DNA from: Pedobacter sp. JY14-1
GTDB taxonomy: Bacteria; Bacteroidota; Bacteroidia; Sphingobacteriales; Sphingobacteriaceae
DNA length: 64,000 bases
NCBI RefSeq assembly: GCF_029269825.1
Contig: NZ_JARJHU010000008.1
Span: 186,001 to 250,000, forward strand
Direction: 5' to 3'
Shown here one piece after another: positions 8,637 to 18,184 of the stretch. Every line of letters begins with the position of its first letter. Position 1 is the first letter of the stretch. Under the pieces are notes generated by a model. That model was given only the letters and a program-made list of their open reading frames with translations, was not told the origin of the DNA and searched no databases. A program made the position numbers and the translations under genes.

Positions 8637-10208
8637 TTACTGTAAGCTGCTCATGGCCTGCCGGATTACCGGATCGTCCTGGTTCAGCGCCTTATAGTAA
8701 CCTGCCTCACCCAGATAATACTTACACAACAGCACTTTGAGGTCACTCATGATCAATGGCCTTGAGGCAGATAACTGCTTTTGGTCAACAGCAATTCCCT
8801 CATTTTGCACATACCGGACAAAGTCCTTAAAGTCGGCTTCAGATACGTTAAACCCGTTAATATTCTGTTCAATAAATAACGCCGTATACCTTGGGGCAAG
8901 CACATCATATACAAAATCAGGCAATACCCGCTTTTCCGAAAGCGTAGCATAAAAGCGGTTAAACCCTGAGGTATCCGCCTTCACATAGATGTCTGGCAAA
9001 ATCCCGCCGCCCGAAAAACCCCTGGCTTTCAAACTATCCTTTTTCTTCATACCGGTGATCTCTCCATCTGCCAACCGGTTGTCAATCTCATTCTGATAAA
9101 CCTGGTACCCATCCTTGTAAGATTTCTGGATACTTCTTCCCGAAGGTGTATAATATCTCGCAATGGTCAGGTTCAACGCCGAACCATCTCCAAAAGGAAA
9201 CTGCTCCTGCACCAGCCCCTTACCGAAAGATCGCCTTCCGATAATAATGCCACGCTTCAGATCCTGTACAGCGCCCGCAAGTATCTCACTGGCAGAAGCC
9301 GTATTCTCATTGATCAGTACCGCCAGTTTACCATTTTCAAACTCTCCCCCACCGGTAGCAATATAGTCCGTACGCGGCTCATGCTTGCCCTCCGTATATA
9401 CAATAAGGGCATTTTCCTGCAGAATCTGGTTAGCCAATCCCGTGGCAGCAGTCAGGTAACCGCCGCCGTTATCCCTCAGGTCAAGCACCAGCTTCTTCAT
9501 TCCCCTCGCCTTGAGCGTCCGCACCGATTCAATAAAATCCCTGTCTGTTTCCGCACCAAAATTACTGATCCTGACATATCCTATATCGTCAGACAACATA
9601 TAAGACGCATCTACACTGCTTACTTTTACGCGGTCCCGCTTTACCGTAAATACAACCGCATCAGTGGTACCCGGATGCATGATCGTCAGCTTCACCACCG
9701 TACCCTTCTTTCCCTTGATCTTTCCCACCATCTGTTCGCGCGGCAAAGCCTTTCCGCTCACGTAAACCGTATCTATCTTCAGTATGCGGTCACCCTGTCT
9801 GATCCCGGCAAGATATGCAGGCCCGTCCCGGATCACATCCGTCACCAGTAAAGTATCCTTCAAAATATAATACTCAATACCGATACCATCAAAGTTACCA
9901 CCCAGATTTTCCGCAAGTTCCGAAGCCGCAGCAGGTGGAAGGTATGCACTGTGCGGGTCCAGTTTATGCAACAGGCTGTCAATCGGTAAATGGTTCAGTG
10001 AATCTGCATTCACATCATCCACATAATTTTTCTTGATGATATGAAGAATCTCATCCACTTTGGCAGTATTATTATCTGCATGGAGGGTCACGCGTCGGAA
10101 TTCATATCCCTGGTCCTTTAAAAATTTATAGCCCATAAACATCCCGCCTATAAGCGTAAGCGAATAAGCCAGCGCAATAAGGACATTAATTCGGGTATTT
10201 TTCTTCAT
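8637..10208 (-). CDS. S41-family C-terminal processing peptidase
   Basis: A 523-residue envelope protease of the CtpA/Prc type. The N-terminus (INVLIALAYSLTLIGGMFMG) is a membrane anchor or uncleaved signal. A PDZ domain follows (about residues 95-185, GIGIEYYILKDTLLVTDVI, GDRILKID), then the S41 core with the Ser in ENTASASEIL and the Lys in RSFGKGLVQEQF, the catalytic Ser-Lys dyad. Substrates are expected in the periplasm, where such enzymes trim C-termini of lipoproteins and cell-wall enzymes. It reads away from murQ. Confidence 0.93.
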   Translation of the reverse strand: MKKNTRINVLIALAYSLTLIGGMFMGYKFLKDQGYEFRRVTLHADNNTAKVDEILHIIKKNYVDDVNADSLNHLPIDSLLHKLDPHSAYLPPAAASELAENLGGNFDGIGIEYYILKDTLLVTDVIRDGPAYLAGIRQGDRILKIDTVYVSGKALPREQMVGKIKGKKGTVVKLTIMHPGTTDAVVFTVKRDRVKVSSVDASYMLSDDIGYVRISNFGAETDRDFIESVRTLKARGMKKLVLDLRDNGGGYLTAATGLANQILQENALIVYTEGKHEPRTDYIATGGGEFENGKLAVLINENTASASEILAGAVQDLKRGIIIGRRSFGKGLVQEQFPFGDGSALNLTIARYYTPSGRSIQKSYKDGYQVYQNEIDNRLADGEITGMKKKDSLKARGFSGGGILPDIYVKADTSGFNRFYATLSEKRVLPDFVYDVLAPRYTALFIEQNINGFNVSEADFKDFVRYVQNEGIAVDQKQLSASRPLIMSDLKVLLCKYYLGEAGYYKALNQDDPVIRQAMSSLQ

Positions 10209-10370
10209 CAGGATAGCGACAGTGTAAAGTTACACAAATACTAGGTTGTAAATAGCTAACCCTCATCATTTTTAATTGTTTTCCCAATATTTTTTTCCCT
10301 TAAAAAGAAATTGACGATTTTTACCGGCAGGCCGCGAGTCCGGCCTCATTAAAAATGAAACACCACCGGG

Positions 10371-11177
10371 ATGATAAGAGTAACCGAACAGGAATCCAAC
10401 TACAGGGACATAGACCAGATGTCCGTCCGGGAAATCCTGGAAAGCATCAATAACGAAGACAAATCCGTGCCCCTGGCCGTAGAGGCCGCCATTCCCCAGA
10501 TCGAAAGACTGGCGACCGCCGTTGCGGAAAAAATGAAGCAGGGCGGCCGGTTATTTTATATCGGCGCCGGCACCAGCGGTCGTCTGGGTGTGGTCGATGC
10601 TTCTGAATGTCCGCCAACTTTTGGCGTGCCTTTCGACTGGGTAGTCGGCATCATCGCGGGCGGCGACAGGGCCATAAGAAAGGCTGTAGAAAATGCAGAA
10701 GACGACACCGGGCAAGCATGGGCAGATCTTCGTGAATACCATATCAATGAAAAAGACTGCCTGGTCGGGCTCGCAGCTTCGGGCACCACACCCTATGTGA
10801 TCGGCGGGCTCAGGACAGCCCGTCAGAACGGCATCCTCACGGGCTGCATCGTATGCAATGAAGGCAGCCCGGTAGCAGCAGAGAGCGATTACCCTGTCGA
10901 AATTGTAGTCGGCCCCGAGTTCCTTACCGGCTCTACCCGCATGAAGTCCGGTACTGCACAAAAGCTTGCACTCAACATGCTCAGTACCACCGTCATGATC
11001 AGATTAGGCCGCATCAAAGGAAACAAAATGGTCGATATGCAGTTAACCAATCACAAGCTGGTCGACCGCGGCACCCAAATGGTCATGGAAGCATTAAACA
11101 TTGATCATGCCGCCGCAGCCGATCTGCTGCTCCGCTACGGAAGTGTACGTAAAGCAGTCGAATCATGCACGAAATAG
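10371..11177 (+). CDS. murQ: N-acetylmuramic acid 6-phosphate etherase MurQ
   Basis: MurQ splits the lactyl ether of MurNAc-6-phosphate to GlcNAc-6-phosphate and lactate during cell-wall recycling. The 268-residue SIS-domain protein has the signatures GAGTSGRLGVVDASECPPTF and GPEFLTGSTRMKSGTAQK and the active-site region ENAEDD. It is shorter than the E. coli protein (about 298), lacking some residues at the N-terminus and C-terminal end. A small GC-rich hairpin (AGGCCG/CGGCCT, 10328-10345) sits in the leader. The next gene overlaps its end by 13 bases, which implies coupled translation. Confidence 0.95.
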   Translation: MIRVTEQESNYRDIDQMSVREILESINNEDKSVPLAVEAAIPQIERLATAVAEKMKQGGRLFYIGAGTSGRLGVVDASECPPTFGVPFDWVVGIIAGGDRAIRKAVENAEDDTGQAWADLREYHINEKDCLVGLAASGTTPYVIGGLRTARQNGILTGCIVCNEGSPVAAESDYPVEIVVGPEFLTGSTRMKSGTAQKLALNMLSTTVMIRLGRIKGNKMVDMQLTNHKLVDRGTQMVMEALNIDHAAAADLLLRYGSVRKAVESCTK

Positions 11178-11734
11178 AACCTTTTTACCTCTGGAGAGAC
11201 GATTACATCGCGGCAGAAGACGAACGCTCTCCCTTCTACAACACCGAGTACTCCGAGTTCTACTTCGACAAGCAGCTCTATAACTTCCTCATCCATCCCC
11301 AGTGGGACGACTTTGGCTCCAATACACTTTACATCAAAGTGCTGTTCGCCGATTACGACCGGCAATACGCCATCATCGAGCTGATCGGCGAATGGAACGA
11401 TGCGATCGGCAACGACATTATGATGCTGAAACGTGAAATCATCGAACTGATGATGAACGAAGGGATCAATAAATTCATCCTCATCGGAGAGAATGTGCTC
11501 AATTTCCACTATTCTGAAGATAGTTATTACGAAGAATGGTTTCAGGACGTAGAAGATGGCTGGATCACCGGCATCAACTTCCAGGAACACGTCATCAACG
11601 AATTCCGCAACAACAACATCGATTATTACCTCAATTTCGGTGGCCAGCTTGACGATTTGGCATGGCGTACCCTGAAACCCTTACAATTCTTCAAAAAAGT
11701 TGAGGAAATCCTGACAAAAAGGCTGGGGGCATAG
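11165..11734 (+). CDS. Conserved acidic protein of unknown function
   Basis: A 189-residue, strongly acidic protein rich in Tyr, Trp and Asp/Glu, with no signal peptide or membrane span. Notable segments are HPQWDDFGSNTLYIKVLFAD, IIELIGEWNDAIGNDIMMLK, FILIGENVLNFHYSEDSYY and a C-terminal WRTLKPLQFFKK. I recall closely similar proteins in many Bacteroidota but know no function. It overlaps the 3' end of murQ by 13 bases and is probably translationally coupled to it. A promoter for the following gene starts only 2 bases after its stop. Confidence 0.8.
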   Translation: MHEIEPFYLWRDDYIAAEDERSPFYNTEYSEFYFDKQLYNFLIHPQWDDFGSNTLYIKVLFADYDRQYAIIELIGEWNDAIGNDIMMLKREIIELMMNEGINKFILIGENVLNFHYSEDSYYEEWFQDVEDGWITGINFQEHVINEFRNNNIDYYLNFGGQLDDLAWRTLKPLQFFKKVEEILTKRLGA

Positions 11735-11735
11735 C

Positions 11736-11766
11736 TTTTGATGCAGTAAAAGTATTCCTATATTTA
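11736..11766 (+). promoter_or_regulatory. Promoter of the Bax inhibitor-1 family gene
   Basis: TTTTG (11736-11740), an 18-base spacer, and TATATTTA (11759-11766), one mismatch from the -7 consensus. The start codon follows 35 bases later. Confidence 0.5.
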
Positions 11767-11801
11767 AAAGCAATAAACAACGTTAATAGTATTAAATAGA
11801 T

Positions 11802-12557
11802 ATGAATATGAACGACGATAAAAATTGGACCTATGTACAAGACTCCGTCTTTGTACAAAAAGAAGGTGCGGTGGCAAAAAGATTCTTTGCGAACGTTTTC
11901 CTTTGGATGTTCGTGGCCCTTGGCATCTCTACCTTCGCCGCCTACTTCGTAGGCAGCAATCCTCAGCTCATGGGCTATCTCATCAACTACGAAACCGGCA
12001 AAATGGGTATCCTGGGCTGGGTAGTCATGCTGGCCCCGCTCGGGCTGGTATTGCTGATGAGCGCAGGACTCAGCAAGTTGTCTTACAGCGCCCTGCTGGG
12101 TGTTTTCCTGCTCTATTCCGTATTGACAGGCGTCAGCTTAAGTTTTATCCTGCTCATCTATACCTCAGGTTCCATCATCAGCTGTTTCGCCGCGGCCGCA
12201 GGTATCTTTGGCATCATGGCCTTCCTGGGTTACACTACAGATGTAGACCTGAGTAAATTCGGTACCATTTTAATGGTCGGCCTCGTTGGCCTTATCATAG
12301 CCAGCGTTGTGAATGCCTTTATACAAAGTGAAAGCTTCAGCCTTGTGCTGGCCTTTGTTGGCATTGCCATCTTTACCGCTCTCACTGCCTATGACGTTCA
12401 GAAACTGAAAAGGATCGGTGCAGGTATCGAAGAAAACGGCGGGCAGATCCAGGATGCCGATACCAAGAAACTGGCCATTATGGGTGCACTTTCCCTATAC
12501 CTCGACTTCCTGAACATTTTCCTTTACCTGCTCAGGATCTTCGGCGACAGGCGTTAA
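11802..12557 (+). CDS. Bax inhibitor-1/YccA family membrane protein
   Basis: A 251-residue integral membrane protein with about seven hydrophobic spans beginning near residue 28 (FFANVFLWMFVALGISTFAA). It carries the family hallmark near the C-terminus, FTALTAYDVQKLKRIGAG, followed by LAIMGALSLYLDFLNIFLYLLRIFG. Family members are pH-sensitive calcium-leak channels (BsYetJ) or partners of FtsH (YccA); the precise role here is unknown. It has its own promoter and a strong terminator. Confidence 0.93.
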   Translation: MNMNDDKNWTYVQDSVFVQKEGAVAKRFFANVFLWMFVALGISTFAAYFVGSNPQLMGYLINYETGKMGILGWVVMLAPLGLVLLMSAGLSKLSYSALLGVFLLYSVLTGVSLSFILLIYTSGSIISCFAAAAGIFGIMAFLGYTTDVDLSKFGTILMVGLVGLIIASVVNAFIQSESFSLVLAFVGIAIFTALTAYDVQKLKRIGAGIEENGGQIQDADTKKLAIMGALSLYLDFLNIFLYLLRIFGDRR

Positions 12558-12583
12558 GATTAAAAAACCAAGTATTACTTTAT

Positions 12584-12614
12584 AAAAATCCCCGCAATTG
12601 CGGGGATTTTTTTT
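12584..12614. terminator. Bidirectional rho-independent terminator
   Basis: AAAAATCCCCGC and GCGGGGATTTTT form a perfect 12-bp stem around an AATT loop, with T8 on the plus strand and T5 on the minus strand. It lies between the convergent Bax inhibitor-1 gene and the metal-efflux operon, and serves both. Confidence 0.9.
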
Positions 12615-12648
12615 ATTCATTATGAACCTAAACGGAGACAGCAACGTG

Positions 12649-13791
12649 CTATTCTTCCGTATTCTTCAGTTTCATCAGCAGAGAATAAGCTCCTGAAGTC
12701 ACCACCTGCCTGCCATCCAGGTTAGCAGAGGCCAGCGCTGTCAAACCATTTTCCGAAGGGCCCTTCTGCACGGGCACCATCCGGAAAGTACGTGCCTGCT
12801 CCTGCACAAAAACATAGTCGGCATTTTCGAAACTGACAAAAGCCTCATCAGGCAGTACCTTCTCCTTGCTGTTCTTTACACGTATCTCCGCGTTCATGTA
12901 CATCCCCGGTACCAGGCTTTTATCATAACGCTCAAAATGACAATGCACCTCCGCACTCCTGTCCTCACCCAGCGAATGCCCTACCAATATCACTTTCGTT
13001 GCATATTTACGGTCAGGTTTGTCATTGGTAAAGGCCGTAACCGACTGCCCTACCACCAGCTTGTCCAGGTCCTTCTCGTATACGGTCAGGTTCAGGTGAA
13101 TATCCTCGGGGTTCACCAGCTCAAAGATCACGTCCGATGGTGTCACATACTTGCCAATATTCACATTTACCTTACTGATATACCCACTGATCGGAGAATA
13201 AATATAGACCGTCTTCGAAATCGAATTTTCCGTCAGCTTCCGGGCATCAATACCAATCAGGCCCAGCCTCGCTTCCAATGCCCTGGTATCAATACTCAAA
13301 CCTTTAAATTCACTTTCGGCCTGTTGCAACACCTTGTCACTTCCAGCTTTGGTACTGTTCAGTTCTTTCTGTCGTTCATATTCCCTCGCCGCATAACCCA
13401 ACCTGTTCTTAGCGATCAGATAGTCCTGCTGCAACTGGATATACTGCGGGTCTTCCATCACGGCCAGGACCTCACCCTTCCGTACATGCGTACCCGGCAG
13501 CATCCGGGTAGACTTCAGGTAACCGCCAAGCGGAATGCTCACAGAGACCAGGTTTTGCGGCGGCACATCGATCTGTCCGCTCAGTTTCAACACACCGCTC
13601 ATCTCCTGCTCCACAGGGCTACTTGTTTTCAGGCCAATATTGGCGGCCTGCTCCGCGGTCAAAGTCACCAGCTGAGGATCGGCGGGTACTACGGCCTCTG
13701 CAGTTTTATCCCCGGCCTTACCGCCGCATCCATATACCAAAGCACAAAATGCCATCAGGCCTGTGCTGAAAGAAATTGCTTTAAAATTCAT
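12649..13791 (-). CDS. RND efflux periplasmic adaptor (membrane fusion protein)
   Basis: A 380-residue HlyD/CusB-type adaptor that would bridge the inner-membrane pump and the outer-membrane channel. It is a lipoprotein candidate (FCALVYGCGGKAGD, lipobox Cys about residue 22). Next come a barrel-sandwich part (VSIPLGGYLKSTRMLPGTHVRKGEVLAVMEDPQYIQ in outline), a coiled-coil hairpin (residues about 120-180), and SPISGYISKVNVNIGKYVTPSD in the second half of the lipoyl domain. It starts 3 bases after the pump gene ends, so they are one operon. No His/Met-rich metal-binding N-terminus is seen. Confidence 0.92.
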   Translation of the reverse strand: MNFKAISFSTGLMAFCALVYGCGGKAGDKTAEAVVPADPQLVTLTAEQAANIGLKTSSPVEQEMSGVLKLSGQIDVPPQNLVSVSIPLGGYLKSTRMLPGTHVRKGEVLAVMEDPQYIQLQQDYLIAKNRLGYAAREYERQKELNSTKAGSDKVLQQAESEFKGLSIDTRALEARLGLIGIDARKLTENSISKTVYIYSPISGYISKVNVNIGKYVTPSDVIFELVNPEDIHLNLTVYEKDLDKLVVGQSVTAFTNDKPDRKYATKVILVGHSLGEDRSAEVHCHFERYDKSLVPGMYMNAEIRVKNSKEKVLPDEAFVSFENADYVFVQEQARTFRMVPVQKGPSENGLTALASANLDGRQVVTSGAYSLLMKLKNTEE

Positions 13792-13794
13792 AGC

Positions 13795-16700
13795 TTATTT
13801 AGACAAAAGGTAATTCAAATTGATCATACTGTTATTCAGGTTTTCCACCGCATCAAGGTACTCCAGCTCCGTATTCAGCGACTGCTGGTTCAATACCGTC
13901 CATTCCAGGTAATTGATCTCTCCGGCCCGCAACTGCCTGTTCAGGGTTTGTGCAATATCACGGGCATTTTTCAGTGCGGCCTTTTCAAACTCCGACACGA
14001 TATCGCCATACTGCTGCACCTGGGCCAGCGTCGCCGCATATTCGCGCTGCAGCATCGCCATACGGTAAGCCGTCTCATTCCTGGCAATCTGCTGTCCGGC
14101 CCTGGCCGATCTGATCTTCGCCCGCTGCGCGCCTGAAAACAAGGGAATCTCCAGGCCCAGCTGGAAAGATTGGAAACGGTTGCCGCGGTCATACAAGATC
14201 CCGTCCTGTATGCTCATGTTGTTATAACCCACGCTCACATCCGGCAGCAGCTTCGATTGCTCTACCAGCAGCGCCGCGTCAGCAGCCTTTTCCTGTTGGC
14301 GCTGCCATCTCAGCAAAGGGTGGGCAGAAAGTCCGGCAGTATCCGTCAGGGCACCGGTCAGTTTGAAAGTTTCCGCCACCGGCACCAGCTGCTCTTTCGT
14401 ATTCAGCAGCAACATAAACTCCTGCATCATCACGCCCTGTTCACGCTTCAGTTCCTTTTGCCTTATCTTCAGTTGCAACAGCTGGTTCTCTGCAGCCGCC
14501 TTCTCCAGCAGATTACTCTCCCCGGCCTTCAGCCGCAATGCCGCAACCTGCTGGAAAGCACTATAGGCAGAATCTGTCTTTGCCAGCAGTGCCTGCTTCT
14601 CCGCATTCAGCAGCAAGCCATAAAATATCCCGGCCGTGATCTTCCTTACTTCAGCCTCCTTTAGCTCAGCATCCAGCAAAGCAGCCTTCCATTCCGCCTT
14701 CAACTGCTCAGCCTGCCTCCGGTATACCGTCGGCAAACTAAAGTTCTGTGAAACCGTTATCCGGTCATCCGTAAGCGGGCTATTAAACCTCCCGTATTCC
14801 GCAGTCACCACAGTCTTCGGCAAATTTACCCCAGTACCCAGCAGGGCCTTCGCCTGCTCCGCCCGCAGTACCCTGTTACGCACCTGCCAGTTGTTTTTCA
14901 CGGCAGAATCCAGGGCCTCAGCGATCCGTACCGGCCGCTGGGCCATAGCCGGGCAAAATGCCAGCAACAGCAAGACTGCCGTCGCCGCTGCACGTTTCTT
15001 CCGTCCTGGTTTAATGCCCCTTTCAAATGCGATATACAATATGGGCAGCACAAACAAAGTCAGTAGCGTCGCAATCATCAATCCGCCAATCACCACCGTC
15101 GCCAAAGGCCGCTGCACAGCAGCACCGGCCCCGTTACTCAGCGCCATCGGCAAAAATCCGAGCGATGCCACAAAGGCGGTCATCAGCACCGGCCTCAGCC
15201 GGGTCACCGTTCCCTTGGTCACAATCGTTTTCATATCCGTTTCTCCCGAAGTTTTTATCCTGTTAAATTCTGCAACCAGCACGATGCCGTTCAGCACGGC
15301 GATCCCGAAAAGCGCAATAAAGCCTACCCCGGCGCTGATGCTGAACGGCATGCCCCTCATCGCCAGCAAGAAAATACCGCCAATAGCCGAAAGCGGTATC
15401 GCCGTGTAGATCAGCAGGCCGTATTTGATCGAATTGAAGGCAAAGTAAAGCAGCAGGAAAATCAGTATCAGCGATACCGGCACCGCTACAGAGAGCCTTG
15501 CCTTTGCCTCGTTCAGGTTCTCAAAAGAACCACCATAGCTCACCGTGTAACCAGCCGGCAACTTCATATCCTGCGCCACCTTTTCCTGCAGCTCCTTCAC
15601 GATACTTTCCACATCCCGGCCATTCACATTAAATCCTACCAGGATCCTGCGCCGCGTATCTTCCCGCTGTATCTGGCTGGGGCTGTCCACCAGTTCAACC
15701 GAAGCCACCTGGTAAAGCGGTATCTGTATGCCGGTTCCGGTGGCAACCAGGAGGTTCTGCACATCACTGATGTCCCTGCGCTGTGCATTCTGAAGCCTCA
15801 CCACCAGGTCAAAACGCTTCTCGCCTTCAAACACCAACCCGGTACGCTGTCCCGCAAATGCAGCATTGATATTCCTGTTGATGTCTGAAATATTCAACCC
15901 ATATTGCGCTATGGCCGCACGGTTATACTTAATGACGATCTGCGGCGTGCCGGTAACCTGCTCTACATATAACTCATCCGTTCCCTGCACCTTCTTTACA
16001 ATATTCCCCAGTTGCTTTGCATATACCGCAAGCGTGTCCAGATCTTCACCAAAGATCTTACATACCACATCCTGCCTCGCACCGGTCATCAGTTCATTAA
16101 ACCGCATCTGCACCGGGAACTGGAAACTGGTCGTCACACCGGGCACTTCCGAGGCCGCCGCGCCCATTTTTTCCGAAAGCTCATCGAAGGACTTTGCCGA
16201 TGTCCATTCCTTCTTCGGCTTCAGGTTAATGATCATATCCCCCATATCCATCGGCAAAGGCTCAGTCGGCACCTCACTGCTGCCAATCTTGGTGACAATG
16301 TTCTTCACCTCCGGAAACCGGCTTTTCAAAACACCCGCCACCTTCTGCACATTTTCCATCGTCGTGTTCAGGTTGCTGCCGGGAAGCACTCTGGTTTCCA
16401 CCGCATAGTCGCCCTCTTCTATCGAAGGAATAAACTCTCCGCCCATCCTGCCCAGCAGGAACAGCGCAAACACAAACATCAGCACCACCGCAGCCACAAT
16501 TGCTTTCGGCATCCCCAGCGCCTTCACCAGCAGCGACTTGTACGAAGCCTCCACACGTGCCATTATCCTGTCCGAAAGGTTTTGCTTCAGCTTCATCTTC
16601 CGGCTCAGGAATACACTGCTCAGCATCGGCACATAAGTAAGCGATAAAATAAATGCGCCCAGCAGCGCGAAAGCCACAGTCTGTGCCATTGGCTTAAACA

Positions 16701-18126
16701 TTTTACCCTCTATGCCCTGCAAACTGAAGATCGGCAGGTACACGATCAGGATGATGATCTGCCCGAACACCGCACTGTTCATCATCTTCGAAGAGGCACT
16801 TTTTACTTCCTTGTCCATATCGTGCTGCGACAATATCGCCGCACCCGCAAGCTTCCGGCTATGGCTCAGCTGGTGCATCACCGCCTCTACGATGATCACC
16901 GCCCCATCCACAATCAACCCGAAATCCAGCGCCCCCAGGCTCATCAGGTTACCGCTCACCCCAAACCAGTTCATCATGATCACTGCGAAAAGCATAGACA
17001 GCGGGATCACCGAAGCCACCAGTAAGCCCGCCCTCAGGTTGCCCAGGAACAATACCAGCACAAAAACCACAATCAGCGCCCCTTCCAGCAGGTTCGTCTC
17101 CACCGTATGAATGGCATTGCTCACCATATCCGTACGGTCCAGGAACGGCTCTATGACCACACCCTCCGGCAGCGTCTTCTGTATCTCCGCGATCTTCGCT
17201 TTAATGCTTTCAATCACCACATTGCTGTTGGCACCCTTCAGCATCATTACAATGGCACCCGAAACCTCACCCTCATCATTATAAGTCAGTGCCCCATAGC
17301 GGGTAGCCGCACCTATATTTACTTCAGCAACATCGCGGACCAGCAAAGGCACACCCCCTTTACCACTCCTGATCACCACATTCTCTATGTCCTCCTTACT
17401 GCCAATGAGGCCCTCACTTCTGATGTAAAGTACCGTAGACTGCTTCTCAATGTACGAACCACCCGTATTCTGGTTATTCGTTTCCAGTGCATTAAACACA
17501 TCGGCAATCGTCACCCCCTGGGCCTGAAGTTTCCCTGTATTCAATGCAACCTCATATTGCTTCAGCTTACCGCCAAAGCTGCTCACCTCAGCTACCCCTT
17601 TTACACCAAGCAACTGTCTACGCACCATCCAGTCCTGGATCGTCCGCAGTTCCGTTATGTCATATTTGCTTTCAAAGCCCTTTTTTGGTTTCACCACATA
17701 CTGGTAAATTTCACCCAGGCCCGTAGAGATAGGGCCCATTTCCGGCTTGCCGATACCCGCAGGTATCGCCTCCTGTATCACCGCCAGCCGTTCCGAAACC
17801 TGCTGGCGCGCCCAGTACACATCTACATCATCGTTAAATACCAGTGTCACCAGCGAAAGCCCGAAGCGGCTGTAACTCCTGATCTCCTTAATCCCGGCAA
17901 TGTTACTGCTCGATTGTTCAACCGGGAAGGTTACCAACCTTTCAATGTCCGTAGCCCCATAAGAAGGGGCCACAGTAATGATCTGCACCTGGTTGTTGGT
18001 AATATCCGGTACAGCATCTATGGGGAGTTTAAACAATTCAAAAATCCCGTATATCAACAGCGCTATCGTAAACAGCGCAATAATGAGTTTATTCCTTATG
18101 GAAAACCCGATAATATGGTTAAGCAT
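13795..18126 (-). CDS. CzcA/CusA-type heavy-metal RND pump fused to a TolC-like outer-membrane factor
   Basis: A 1443-residue fusion. Residues 1 to about 1035 are a full heavy-metal-efflux RND pump with twelve predicted spans. Span 4 reads DFGLIVDGAVIIVEAV, which keeps the Asp-Asp-Glu proton-relay pattern of the CzcA branch that exports divalent cations (Zn, Co, Cd, Ni), so CzcA is likelier than CusA. After the basic tail RGIKPGRKKR comes a signal-peptide-like segment (TAVLLLLAFCPAMAQ), then about 390 residues of an OEP/TolC-type helical channel subunit ending LNNSMINLNYLLSK. Such pump-channel fusions are known in Bacteroidota. The internal signal suggests signal-peptidase cleavage into two proteins. 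Cotranscribed with the adaptor downstream and a small secreted protein upstream. Confidence 0.95.
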   Translation of the reverse strand: MLNHIIGFSIRNKLIIALFTIALLIYGIFELFKLPIDAVPDITNNQVQIITVAPSYGATDIERLVTFPVEQSSSNIAGIKEIRSYSRFGLSLVTLVFNDDVDVYWARQQVSERLAVIQEAIPAGIGKPEMGPISTGLGEIYQYVVKPKKGFESKYDITELRTIQDWMVRRQLLGVKGVAEVSSFGGKLKQYEVALNTGKLQAQGVTIADVFNALETNNQNTGGSYIEKQSTVLYIRSEGLIGSKEDIENVVIRSGKGGVPLLVRDVAEVNIGAATRYGALTYNDEGEVSGAIVMMLKGANSNVVIESIKAKIAEIQKTLPEGVVIEPFLDRTDMVSNAIHTVETNLLEGALIVVFVLVLFLGNLRAGLLVASVIPLSMLFAVIMMNWFGVSGNLMSLGALDFGLIVDGAVIIVEAVMHQLSHSRKLAGAAILSQHDMDKEVKSASSKMMNSAVFGQIIILIVYLPIFSLQGIEGKMFKPMAQTVAFALLGAFILSLTYVPMLSSVFLSRKMKLKQNLSDRIMARVEASYKSLLVKALGMPKAIVAAVVLMFVFALFLLGRMGGEFIPSIEEGDYAVETRVLPGSNLNTTMENVQKVAGVLKSRFPEVKNIVTKIGSSEVPTEPLPMDMGDMIINLKPKKEWTSAKSFDELSEKMGAAASEVPGVTTSFQFPVQMRFNELMTGARQDVVCKIFGEDLDTLAVYAKQLGNIVKKVQGTDELYVEQVTGTPQIVIKYNRAAIAQYGLNISDINRNINAAFAGQRTGLVFEGEKRFDLVVRLQNAQRRDISDVQNLLVATGTGIQIPLYQVASVELVDSPSQIQREDTRRRILVGFNVNGRDVESIVKELQEKVAQDMKLPAGYTVSYGGSFENLNEAKARLSVAVPVSLILIFLLLYFAFNSIKYGLLIYTAIPLSAIGGIFLLAMRGMPFSISAGVGFIALFGIAVLNGIVLVAEFNRIKTSGETDMKTIVTKGTVTRLRPVLMTAFVASLGFLPMALSNGAGAAVQRPLATVVIGGLMIATLLTLFVLPILYIAFERGIKPGRKKRAAATAVLLLLAFCPAMAQRPVRIAEALDSAVKNNWQVRNRVLRAEQAKALLGTGVNLPKTVVTAEYGRFNSPLTDDRITVSQNFSLPTVYRRQAEQLKAEWKAALLDAELKEAEVRKITAGIFYGLLLNAEKQALLAKTDSAYSAFQQVAALRLKAGESNLLEKAAAENQLLQLKIRQKELKREQGVMMQEFMLLLNTKEQLVPVAETFKLTGALTDTAGLSAHPLLRWQRQQEKAADAALLVEQSKLLPDVSVGYNNMSIQDGILYDRGNRFQSFQLGLEIPLFSGAQRAKIRSARAGQQIARNETAYRMAMLQREYAATLAQVQQYGDIVSEFEKAALKNARDIAQTLNRQLRAGEINYLEWTVLNQQSLNTELEYLDAVENLNNSMINLNYLLSK

Positions 18127-18184
18127 GACAATTTTATTTGATCAATCCTCTGAATAATACGGACAGACCAAAAAAGGTCATGCC

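Noticed and set aside
10328..10345. Hairpin AGGCCG/CGGCCT before murQ as a terminator or riboswitch
   Set aside because: Short, without a T-run or further structure; mentioned only with murQ.
12937..14136. Plus-strand open frame of 399 codons opposite the adaptor and pump genes
   Set aside because: It is His/Gln/Leu-rich with no domain, lies opposite well-supported genes and reflects their codon use.
17107..18141. Plus-strand open frame of 344 codons opposite the pump gene
   Set aside because: Same reason: composition typical of an antisense shadow, no motif, no promoter.
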